Assembly: GCF_037126465.1 (NCBI RefSeq)
Contig: NC_088204.1
Location: 15,258,804-15,322,803, forward strand
Source of the DNA: Ornithodoros turicata
Taxonomy: Eukaryota; Arthropoda; Arachnida; Ixodida; Argasidae
DNA: 64,000 nucleotides
Direction of reading: 5' to 3'
Position 1 is the first letter of the stretch. Each line of letters starts with the position of its first letter. Below are positions 23,494-34,140 of this stretch, piece by piece. The position numbers were made by a program, and so were the translations under genes. The notes below the pieces were generated by a model. It was given only the letters and a program-made list of their open reading frames with translations. It was not told the DNA's origin and ran no database searches.

Positions 23494-25194
23494 ACGACCA
23501 CATTTTTAATGAGTTGTCCCCCTCTCCCTCGATCCATGATCCACCACGATCCGACATAAACGCGCATAAATTCCACCCGAAACACCGCCGGCAAAACCGA
23601 CGGGAGCGCCGTCTGTTGCTGAATTCATTCCCTACTTCGAGATTAATTATCAGCGGTGCATTCCAATTACTACTCTCCCACTTATCCTTCTGCTGTGGGA
23701 TGCTTACCATCCGCACGCCATCCAACTCGCACCTCTATCAGACGGCCTTCGCGAGCTCGAACTAAGGGCCTCCCCTCCGATACTCTTGCACATCCCGTTA
23801 CTAAAGAGCAGCTATGAGTCAAGCTGGCAGGATGGACACGGGAACCAATGGCTTCGTTGCTCAAGGGCGCTATTTGGGGATACTCCAGCGAAGATGTGCC
23901 ATTTCACCCCAGGGTTCTCTTTCCCTCCAAATTACGCCTTCAGTATGCACGCGCTTAGGCAAAATCGTGGAATTGAAAGGAGTGTGGAAATAATACATAA
24001 AAAGATGTTCCAATAACGAAAACGAAACTGAAAGACGGGTACCAGTAAATAAATAAAAAAAGAAAAAATGTAGTATGAATGTAGCAAAAATGAAACGGAT
24101 AACGAAAATTGATTGCCGCCTATAGCTACCACCTGACAAAAACGTATCGTCTTTGATGTGTGGCGCTTCAAAAAATGTTGCGCTCGTATACTGAGGAAGG
24201 TGGAAAATTGAGAGTGCCGCAGTTAGCCTGCCGCTCTCTCCTTACCATCTTGCATACTAAGCTTCCAAATGTTCCCTCTATCAGTTGATCGCTATGCCCG
24301 TGTTCAACCTATAAGAATGCCGCTAGCTATTGCAGCCAATAGGAACAAGCCTAGGGCGGAGCTTAAACGTGCCGTTCTTAGGTTGAACACCCCTGGATTG
24401 ATTGATTTTTTTTTTTTACACACCTTGTATATATACTGCATTGTATTGGATCATGACCAGGTCACCTGGTGTCCATAACGAAAACCCGGGACTAGGGGAA
24501 ACATCGGGTTTCCGTTACGAATATCTGCCACCAGCTCGCGTGCTTTCTATCTTTTTTTATCGTTAACACCTAGTGTATTTTTTCTCTTGAGCATCACTGT
24601 GTTTGGTGTACTGAATTAGATGCAGTGCACAAGCAGATACATACAACGTGAACGTATCGGTTGCTCTTAGTGCTAGCACCGTACAAAGTTCGGTAAGTAA
24701 CCATGACGACGCAACGAACGACTGTTTCAAACGACACAGTCGCACGCAAGTTACCGCATTCCTGGGATCCTCGTGATATATTGTGCCAATGACATACAAT
24801 CGAAGCACAGCATATAGCCCAGCCCAGTGCCGATAAATTTCCGTTGGAAAAGCTGCAGCCCCTCTGCTGTACGAGCATGTGTTCGACTGACCGTTGCCGC
24901 AATACGCAATGGCGCCGAAAAGCGCCTCAAGCCTTTACCATCTATGCGACGCTGGTTGAGCTGGTCACGGTGCAAGGGGTATGAGCAGCGCGCGCCACGA
25001 GTTTATAATAATGAACACGCTCGATGAACAGCTGCACGACTGCGAGCAAATACTGGGCGCATCAACGGGATTTCGAGTAGTTGTAGAACAGCAACTGTGG
25101 TGGACAGATGCGGCACAACAGGAAGGGGATGAGACGGTCCTGGGAAGGGGGGGGGAACTGTGGCGACATCTGTCACCACATACGAAAAACATTT

Positions 25195-25262
25195 ATTTTC
25201 TTGCTTTTTTTCTTATTCCGTGTGAGCGCCGCGAAGCAACTGCGGCCATGAGTGTCGTCCCA
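25195..25262 (-). mobile_element. 3' fragment of the same SINE family
   Basis: On the minus strand CATGGCCGCAGTTGCTTCGC and GGCGCTCACACGGAATAAG match the SINE 3' end, followed by an A-rich tail. A further diverged body fragment may lie at 25092-25175. Confidence 0.55.
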
Positions 25263-25575
25263 GGGCTTCGAGGTTTTCACAAAATATTTATGAGCTATAC
25301 AAGTATCAAGGAGAGAACGTGTGGGGACTGCACAATCATGATCCGTTTCAAAACATGACTGACCGTTCCTGAATGTTAAAGATAATTGGATATATAAATG
25401 AAAGTTGATGAATTACGACAGAGGGCGCCATCCATTTCTCGCCCTTCTGGTTTCCCCTACTAATTCCTATTAAAATGAGTGTTAACTCTTGAGCCATCAG
25501 CGATGTAGTTCTGGCCACAGAAAAGCGGAAGGTTACGAATTTTGCGAGGAAAGTCCAGGGTATTTAACGGTTTCA

Positions 25576-26278
25576 AGTAGAGTTCGGGGTACCTCGTTAC
25601 AAGTATGTCGTTACTGTAACTAAGTTCCTTTTTCTGGTAACTTATAACAACTTAACTCGGTACTTTTGCGCCATGGTAACTTTCAGAGGAACTCGTTTCT
25701 TTTTTAGGTAACTTTGTCAAAGTAACTTAAAAGCTAGGTTACAAGTTACTTTTAATTCGCTTTTCACTCACGGCCACATATTTTCTTGCTTTCTCTCCGG
25801 TTCTTTCATGGCACACACACACACACACACACATAAATGGGATGATGATGTGGCATGGCCTGTGGATGTGGCTTTCATGGCATTTTATGCCATAAAAAGT
25901 GATATTCAATCAATTACAGTATTCTATTCAGGGAGTAAGAACCGCTGCCATTGAAATGAAGCTGAACCATTGTGCGCCCACATGGAGTAAGATGCAAAGC
26001 GTTCGAATTGTGGGACATAAACGAAAACGATCTAGGCATGTTGCACTTCTCCGCGGGCAACTCAAGGTCTTCTAACTCAACTGCTCACGCGCGCTGCACC
26101 TGTTGTGTAGTGCCATTTTGTGTCCGAAGTAACTTGGATGTAACTCGTTCTTTTTTTTTTAAGCAACACCGTAACCGCGAGTTACATTTCAGGCTGAAGA
26201 ACTTCGTTATTAACTTAGTTACATTTTTAACACGGTAACTTAACTCGTAACGAGTTCTTTTTGACGGGTAACTTGTCG
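25576..26278. mobile_element. GTTACTCG-rich non-autonomous element
   Basis: The left part has repeated GTAACTAAGTT and TAACTT blocks. The right part has their inverses (GTTACATTTTTAACACGGTA, then AACTTAACTCGTAACGAG). The style is that of the element at 54124-54733. The boundaries are approximate and no duplication was fixed. A CA microsatellite lies at 25812-25833. Confidence 0.45.
25812..25833. repeat. (CA)n microsatellite
   Basis: Eleven CA units within the GTAAC-rich element. Confidence 0.9.
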
Positions 26279-26365
26279 CTCTATGGTATCAAGAACCAGT
26301 GGGAACCATGCCAGAAAATCGAACGTGTTACATTTAGATATAAATTGCTAAATTTCGCTATGCAA

Positions 26366-26633
26366 TAAACCTCTACCCGAGAAACGTCATCGTGACGTTG
26401 GTAGACAGACCGAAACAGATCGGAAGGGGAGAGCTGGTTTCCAGGAATGGACACTTGCCTCGCTGCCTCCTATTGAAAGAAAAGTAGAACCGAAGGTCGC
26501 GTCCCTTTCAGAGATCATCGTAATCCCCTCAAGACCGTATAGGCCATAGCTTCGAGCATAGTTCAACTCTACCAAACCGGTGGCGCTGTCGAACACTATG
26601 ACGTCATTTGTTTACAAACAGGGAGAGGTCTAT
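26366..26633 (+). mobile_element. dispersed repeat with AATAAACCTCTACCC end, copy 1
   Basis: It is collinear with 56281-56573 over its whole length (AATAAACCTCTACCCGAGAA, GTAATCCCCTCAAGACCGT, GGTGGCGCTGTCGAACACTA, AGGGAGAGGTCTAT). Its ends are imperfect inverted repeats, ATAAACCTCTACC and ATAGACCTCTCCC. Confidence 0.75.
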
Positions 26634-26636
26634 TGT

Positions 26637-26830
26637 GCCGAAACCAGAACTACGCACTTTTCGAGCGCGGAAACGACGCGACCTTCGCCTTACCTGGGTC
26701 GGAGAGCCGTCTATCTGGTCAACAGATTGGTGCGCTCCATCGCTCCAAAACACGTGACCCCTCTCACATGGGTTTCCTGTTGCTTTTTCTGCGTCAAGTA
26801 GTGCGTGGTAGTGCGTAGTGGTTTCAGCTC
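26637..26830. mobile_element. MITE with GCCGAAACCAGAACTACG ends, copy 2
   Basis: The left end is GCCGAAACCAGAACTACGCA and the right end is GTGCGTAGTGGTTTCAGCTC. It directly follows the repeat at 26366-26633. Confidence 0.6.
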
Positions 26831-27073
26831 ATTGCGTACTAAGATATACGTCCGCGTCTCAGGGTGTCTAATAAGGATGATGGATTTGAACAGCGACTGG
26901 CTCCAATTCTGCCTCGCGTTTCCCAAAAAAGAAAAACCGTCTAAATAATAAGTTAATTAATGAATTTTACCTAATTAGTCGTCCAGTTGGTGCATACATT
27001 GTTCTACAGGATGTCCGCCTGGCCACATAACCCGCCAGCCAAGATGGCATCAGCTAGCTTCTCACATCTCACA

Positions 27074-27078
<5 letters not shown>

Positions 27079-27105
<27 letters not shown>
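27079..27105. repeat. (TA)n microsatellite
   Basis: About 13 TA units. Confidence 0.95.
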
Positions 27106-27188
27106 ATCTGTCCCGAACTAAAAAAAAAAAGGAAAGCACCCTGAATAAGTATGTAACAGTCGCGGAATAGTAACATATGCGTAGTGCC

Positions 27189-27659
27189 TAAACGGTCCGA
27201 CGTTTTCGGTTAAACCCGATCCTGCCCGAATTAGTTTCGGACCAATTCGGGTCAAATACGATTTCTCCCCGAATTCCAATCCCTATATTAGGTTGTATCA
27301 CGAACACGACTTAGTAAGTAGCAAGCAATCTGTGCACACGTCTGATGAAAATACTATCTGAGTGACACAGTGTGGAACACTCTCTGAACTATCTAACTAT
27401 ATGAAATACTATACGAACCACGTTTACTGTTATATCATGCGGTGTTCGTGAGTAAATCGCGGGGAATGGATGTTTGGCCAATATGTGTGCACTTCTAACT
27501 ACGGGGCACTGGCTGGAGAGAAAGAAAAAATAATACCCAAATAACACCCGATTGTATCAGCAACTGATTTCACCCCGAATTTCAGATTGCAAAATAACAG
27601 CCAATTCTTGCTCCCAAGGAAAAACGGAAAGACATTTAACCCGAAAAAGTCAGGCCCTG
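27189..27659. mobile_element. copy of the CGGGTTAAACCCGAT hAT-type family
   Basis: The left end has GTCCGACGTTTTCGG then TTAAACCCGATCCTGCCCGA. The right end has CATTTAACCCGAAAAAGTCA then GGCCCTG. It is the same structure as the element at 15101-15541. The target duplication is not clear. Confidence 0.65.
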
Positions 27660-28277
27660 CGTTATATACCGGACCAGCGAAAATGCAACGAGAGCACCAC
27701 GATCTACATTCCAAATTTTGGGCAAAGAAAACTTTCTTAAAGTAACATGGGGTCGTCGCCGTCTTGGATAGGTTCCCAGACGGCGTCTGGGAAGAGGCAT
27801 AAAGTTTCCCATTCTATCACGTACGAGCGGCGCAGCAGACGGCCGGGGGCTCGGACCACCTGTTGTTGAGCAACCAACCCTTCCCAGGCCACACCCTTTG
27901 CCAGAGAGTTCGCCCCTCCGTCAAAGATGCTCTCCTTCCGTTGTTGAAACGTCTCTCTTTGTGAGGTTTCCCACAGGGAAAGGATGTGCGTGGAAGAGAA
28001 AGTTTGGTAGGAAAGTTTCGCCACATATGGCTGCTACTTCTTTTGCGAGGCCGGTCTTCAGGACTCGAGGAAAGCTACGAAATGTAGCGCGCGCGCGCGT
28101 TTAAAAATGCGCAATGAAAAGAAATGAATGAAAAAGAATGAAGAAAGAGTGCAAGAAATGAATCGCAGTAACGTGTGATCGACAACTGCAAGTCACCCCG
28201 TCAATTGAACATTGAACCAAAATCGGGAAAGAGACAATGTTACACCTGGAGAGGATCTTCACCTTACCTTCACCTTA

Positions 28278-28445
28278 GATCTACACCCCCTCAAATGTTT
28301 GGCGACACACCTTATCTTTTTTTTTTTTTTTCCTGGGAACCCCTTAGAGGGGGTAGGGGGTGTCTCGGTTATTTGAGAATGAGACACATATCGGCAATGA
28401 TAAATCGCAACTGCACCCCCTCCCCTGTTGCGGTTCTGAATAAAC
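28278..28445 (+). mobile_element. dispersed C-rich repeat, copy 1
   Basis: CACCCCCTCAAATGTTTGGC, ACACATATCGGCAATGATA, ACCCCCTCCCCTGTTGCGGT and TCTG match, in the same order, the sequence at 32448-32656. Confidence 0.5.
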
Positions 28446-28837
28446 CACTGGTATAGGTATCTTGCTGGCTTTTCCGGGCTTTTGGCAGATATTTTAAGGG
28501 GTGTATTATTTTGGGGGTTGTAACGGGGGGGGGGATGCGAAAGTCCCTGTATGCCACCCATGCCTCCCTTGTCTCTGGAGATGCCAACATATTTTCTCAG
28601 ATACCCGCTTCGATAATAAAAGCTGAATCACCAGTGAAACTTGCCCAGGCCACAGACAGGGACTGAGAAAAGAGTGTGTGGGGTGCAATTACGTGTCACA
28701 GTAGGCAACCACAGTATCTGCAAGACGTTCCTGGGGTTGACTGCTGCACTTTTCAAAGAACTGAACTGCTGAACTTTTTCAGAGAACGCATGTCCTGTTC
28801 CTATTTTCCTTTCCTTCGCTTACGTTGCCGCCACGTA

Positions 28838-28985
28838 CCCCAACAACGTCGAATATCCTCTGGACGTACGAATAATGTCCTAACGGATTCGTACGTCCGA
28901 TGGATATCACTTGGATATTCATTGGACTTGCGAATCCGTTAGGACATTATTCGTACGTCCAGAGGATATTCGGCGTTTGTTGAGG
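28838..28985. repeat. perfect 42-bp inverted repeat (hairpin)
   Basis: The arms 28850-28891 and 28931-28972 are exact inverses (CGAATATCCTCTGGACGTAC... and CGAATCCGTTAGGACATTAT...), around a 39-base spacer. Imperfect extensions, CCCCAACAACG and CCTCAACAAACG, lie outside. Confidence 0.9.
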
Positions 28986-30117
28986 TATATGACAGGCACC
29001 GTTCAATAATGTTATCATAGTAACGCGCTTGCTGTAAAACAGCCAACATATGCATATATTACTTAACTGTACGCAATAATATGCTATATGAGCCTTGGAA
29101 TTACCAAAATACGCGTAAAGGAAGTCAGATTTATTATTCTGAGATTACAAGCGGATATTACGGCAACCCAAAGCGAATAGCAACAAACTTGCCCGTAATT
29201 TCCTTCAGGAATCGGGTAGTGGGTACTGTAAGGAAAGCTGAGCACACAAGTACCTGAGTGATTACTCCGACGTTTCTCATAATCTCACTGACCGATTGAA
29301 AAATAATGACAGGCCTGTTTTCCACCATGTATCTTCGACGAACGTCGACGCACTTGGCAAACGTGTTTTTTTTTTTTTTTTTCTAATTGGAGGCTGTGAT
29401 CGATTTTTATCGATTCTTTCGATCGATCGGTGAACTTGTGGGTTAAGTATTTAGTGAGACACTGTAATTCGTGTGCGCAAAAAGCGCAAGAAAAGGTCTT
29501 CATTTAAGAGACATATCATCGTGTCAGACATCGTAAAAAACATCAGATTGAAATTTTGCACACGAGCTCGCGCCCTGTGATTGCAGGGCGAGTTGTCACG
29601 TGGTATTTTTATACATTTCGCGCGCTTTCTCTAACGTAAACACACACACACACACAAAAAGCGTGTCTCGTTGGAAACACCTCAGTCGGGTATTTCTCGT
29701 GGCACTATACAACTTTTACAATTGACACCACAACCCTTAAGCCAATACTTTAAAAGTTAGCTGAGCAACCTAACCTAATCTAATTGTAATTAGACACCAT
29801 GAAAAAGTACAGGAGACCATAAGATCTCGCTCCATATTAGTTGAGACAGCTCGCATTTACAATGCATTTATGTTTGTATTATACATATATTTTTAGGGTA
29901 TACAACAAATTTATCGTACGAGGTCTCGAGTGTCTGAGTGCAATTTTTCGCAGCTACTCCTCAAAGCACTCCAAACCTACGTATCAGCCAGCCTGCAATG
30001 TTGTTCATTTCTTTATTTACGGAGCGCTTTTGCATTTTGTTCAATTCACGAAGTTCCAATCTGATCTATACACCAAGAGCGCGTCAGAGGCGCAAGCGGA
30101 AACAGTTTTTTTTAACT

Positions 30118-30190
30118 TTGTAGCGATACCGATTACAACGATACTGGTTACAATGATACCGTTACAACGAACTCTGTTATTACGAACAAG
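30118..30190. mobile_element. remnant with ACAACGATACTGG blocks
   Basis: GTAGCGATACCGATTACAAC, GATACTGGTTACAATGATAC and TTACAACGAACTCTG resemble the TATAACGATA terminal blocks at 16256 and 20518. Confidence 0.35.
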
Positions 30191-32300
30191 TCAAGCTGCA
30201 TGTGACCGGGCATGCTCTATACTTTATCTGTCCGTGGCGGATCTCTCTTCAATTACGGCGACAGCAACTTAAGCATTTACTAAGCCGTATAATGCAGCAA
30301 AAAGAGAAAGATAATTTCTTCCTCACGCTTTCTTGCCTTGATCCACATATATGTCGGATGCCAAAATTGCCGTCAGCTTCGTTCTTTCTCAGGGCTTGAT
30401 TCGCAGAAGCATTTCGCGAGGAATTTCTGTAATCAACGATGGCACTAATGTTGCTGCTTACAATTTTACGAGACAGAAAGGAAGGACACGACTGCATTTT
30501 TGCACGCTTGCCACCACAACGAACTAACATTACCGGCGACGCCCTGCTCTGTCTGAATGATACGAAGTTCAACATATGACTTAATTTCATTTGTGTATGA
30601 GAGTACGTGTTCTCACTTCGTCAATGAACTTGACGTACCATCTGTCCTGACTGCCTACATAAAATGGAATATCCGCGGAACCTGAATATAAGTCCGATCC
30701 TATAACTTTCAAGTTGCAAAGAGGGGGAACAGAAAGGGAAAAAGTTCGAAATCGAAACTTACATCAAGTAGAAATCCGGTTGACTGAGACAAGACATATG
30801 CGGGACATCCAAGCGACAAGTACATACGTTGTTTTATTTAGCCAGTTATTTAATTTAGGGAAGTACAGCGATGGCAGTGTGGCCAACGGCGTCGGCGGCG
30901 CGACCACAATCTATCCGTGTAATGACAAGCAAATAGGCAAATATATACTTTATCAAGTTTTATTATGTCGAGTGACAAAAATGGAACAGTGTTTTTGAAA
31001 TCCACAGAGATAGACTCATGGGTTATCATGGCCCCATCTGCTGCCCTCCCATATGCGTGCAGTAGACGCCCATGAAACCGCATAAAACGAACGCGCGAAC
31101 TTATATAACGAATTCAACCCATTTTCTTTACTTACTGAGGAGTAAGCTCTGTTGATTGGTAGCTTGACTAGGAGGAGCCATGGCACCAAACCTCGTAAAC
31201 ATGAAAGAACCCTTTCTGATACTCGACGTGTATAGATAAACGAAGGGCACAAAAACTAAATTGAAGTCTCCCACGTGCACAGACGTAAAACGCCCAAAGC
31301 ACATCAGTACAGAAAACATCGGCGCGTCGGGCCGGCACCAGCGCCGATAGCGAGACTGTGCTAGTGACCGCTATAAAACACAAGGGTCGACTTCTTCCGG
31401 TGCACTAAAAAAAGAAAGGTAGAAACAATCGACGTATATTCAGGCTTTTACGGTACATTTGTCAGTATAGTGCCGGTCGCGCAGTGACTTTACGGCATAT
31501 AACCGCTTGCGCTGCGCGTCGCAGTATCTTTACATGATCAAAGTTACTGGAAGCAGCTATGAATCTGTCGCAACGTCATGAAACGTCATCTCTCAACAAT
31601 CAGTGGCAGGGAACGTCTTAATGCGAAGGTTCCCTTGAGAGCTGTCTGACCTAGCTTTCTCTGTCAGTGTTCAGTCAGAGGGGGTCAAGCCCTCGTGATC
31701 ACTGTACCGTATCTATGCGGTCCATATCAATGACCGCTCTTGTATTCCAGCGAGACCCGCTGGGTGTCACAATTACGGAGCCCAAATATAATACATATAC
31801 CCGTTCTAACGCTGGTCTAATTATGACTTCTTCAATCCTACATGACACGTTGAACGCGCCCATCCTTCCTACTCCCAACGCATTTGATATTTTTGGCGTT
31901 GTGCCTCTGTAAATTAATGTTCATTTACTGTATCATATTAAAAGGGTTGCAAGACTTCGTCCTAAAATATGCTAAATGAATGCGAATTATTCATTTTCAT
32001 CGGATGTGAACTTGCGTTCAAAGTTTGACACCAAAAGGAGTAACGGACGCGCAGGAAGAAAAAGGCCTCGTCGGGCTCTGACGTCACTGCAGGTGTCTCC
32101 GCCAGTGAGGCATAGCGGGAGATGTCACGTGCTTTCGACTACCAACGGGAAAGGCCGTAGCTCTCGCTGCTCTGAAGTCAGAGCTTGACGCGTACTCCCT
32201 AAGTGCGACACGTAGAAATGTTTCTTTTTCTTCTCAATGCTTCGTGATGCAGTACAACGCGTGTATATGATGCGATTAAGCTCATTCCTAGCAGCACAAC

Positions 32301-32392
32301 ATCTTGGTCCAATATTGGCCGAGTACTGGCCCAATATCGGACCAGTATTGCCGACGTCCAGCCGATATTGGGGCAATATATTGCGGTGCGTA
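32301..32392. repeat. CCAATATTGG-type short palindromic repeat array
   Basis: TTGGTCCAATATTGGCCGAG, TACTGGCCCAATATCGGACC, AGTATTGCCGACGTCCAGCC and GATATTGGGGCAATATATTG are repeated near-palindromic units. Confidence 0.5.
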
Positions 32393-32447
32393 GGGTATAT
32401 CAAAGTTCTACGACTCCTTTAAGTACGCGCGTGTACGGTAACTTGTC

Positions 32448-32656
32448 CACACCCCCTCATCCCCTCAAAAAAATGTTTGGTGACAGCTCCCCCTAACTTT
32501 TTTCCCGTCCACTCCCTACAGGAGGGGGGGGGGGCAGTGTTATTTCAGCTTTAGACACACGTCGGCAATGATATACAAAGCTGTTACAACGTAACTGTAA
32601 TAACGCCCCATCCACCCAATTTTTTGCAACACCTCCCCCCGTGCTTGCGGTTCTGG
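32448..32656 (+). mobile_element. dispersed C-rich repeat, copy 2
   Basis: CACCCCCTCATCCCCTCAAA, ATGTTTGGTGACAGC, GACACACGTCGGCAATGATA and TGCTTGCGGTTCTGGC are collinear with 28278-28445. Confidence 0.5.
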
Positions 32657-33845
32657 CTCTTTACAAATTGACTTGTTGACCGCATTCCAATGGATCACTT
32701 GCTCCTAGGGTTGCCACCAGGCCGGTATTACACCGGCACGGTCGGTTATTTGCTCGCTCTGCCGGTTGCCGGTAGGAAAATGATACCGGCAGCCTTTTGC
32801 CGATATTTGCGGCTCAACACCTTCATAGGGGCTTTTACACGGTTTTCCTTTCAACATTCCACTAACAGCTTGAATAAATCTGGAGCACAGACCCAACTCC
32901 GTAGTCAACAGTCGTTTTCTTAGTTATTCATTATTATTATCATTGTTGTCTTGAGCGAGTACGCTGGTTCCCCCCCTTCTTTCTCTCTCTCTGTATACTT
33001 TCCACCCCCTCACCCACTTTCCCATTCCCGCGAACATTTCCCCCTTTCCCTCTATTCCACCTCCTCTCCCCCAGCCGGTATTTTTCATTACGAAAGGTGG
33101 CAACCCTACTTGCTCCATATCACAAAGACGTCTTCACCCTCCGCGTTTATTTTGCACGTTCGCCGGAATTATGTTTCTCCGCGAGTAAAAGCGTCGCTGC
33201 CATGCAAATTTCTTCACGTACCTGAGCTAAATTAGGAATTTCCTTCCCGAGCGAGCTGCACATTCCGTGGGCAAAACAACATCCGGTTTTTTCCTCAGAT
33301 ATCGCGCGATATCGAGTGTCCTCTCTGTTCCATTATCGGACGCCGTAATCAGCCGCCACTTATATAACTCCGCCTCCACAACTCAACGGCGGACGTGCAT
33401 TCCATCGGCATCCGCTTCTTCAGTTGCTCGTGCTGGGAACGGTCTTGGAAACGACAGGTCATAATGTGTAATCAATCGGAGTGAATTAAAATTTCTTAAT
33501 TACAGGAGGGCACTCTTCATTTCATATCCTTTCTGTTTTGGCAATCCCTAGGGGGGGGGGGAAATTCGAGATGTTTCAAATCAGTTGTATTTATCGCGTC
33601 CTGTCCGAGTTTTCCCGAGCAGATCGAAGCCCTTGGGATCTATTCTATCCCCATCAGTTACGACGCACCCGCGTGTGTGATATCTCATTTGCGTGTGTCA
33701 TGTGTGTGTGCGAGTGCGTATGCCTCATCTGTTTCATTGTCATCCCACTCATATATTAACCATTCATTGAGGTATGGTGCTGCAATTGTTGCGGTGAATC
33801 ACCTCATCACATCGTCATTCATGTAGTTGTTGGGACACCTTGATT

Positions 33846-34140
33846 CAGTGGCGTAGCCAGAGGGGTGTTTCGGGGGTTCAACTCCCCACCCACGAGCTCG
33901 TACCTTTGGCAGTGCATTTTGGGGGGGGGGGGGATCCTTCTCCGCATGGAAAGTTCATACAGAACCCCTGGACGCCGGTGCAGTGAGGAAAAGGGAATTC
34001 CTGTTCTACGTGCTGTACCTGGCGAGTCGAAAACACGTATGTTTCAAGCGCATATGGCGTCAGGGGAGCCAGAGCCTGGAGGGGGCCTGGACACTCTGTC
34101 ACATAATTGCAAGGGGCCTCTGGAGTTTTCCTACTCAATT
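33846..34140 (+). mobile_element. element with CAGTGGCGTAGCC terminus, left end
   Basis: It begins CAGTGGCGTAGCCAGAGGGG. Inside, GAGCTCGTACCTTTGGCAGT and AAAGTTCATACAGAACCCCT match the fragment at 23370-23493. The right terminus is missing. Confidence 0.5.

Larger units (their letters stand above)
23102..25575. other. PURA upstream region or first intron, no gene recognised
   Basis: Contains the 23370-23493 element end and a small SINE fragment. A short inverted pair (GTGTTCAACCTA near 24300, TAGGTTGAACAC near 24380) is present. Confidence 0.45.

Noticed and set aside
27737..28024. 95-codon minus-strand ORF ending WEPIQDGDDPMLL
   Set aside because: Looks protein-like but has no recognised family, no splice-site support and no polyadenylation signal. 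It lies against a hAT-type repeat.
29841..30272. 143-codon plus-strand ORF
   Set aside because: Its C-terminal half translates the ACAACGATA transposon remnant. No domain.
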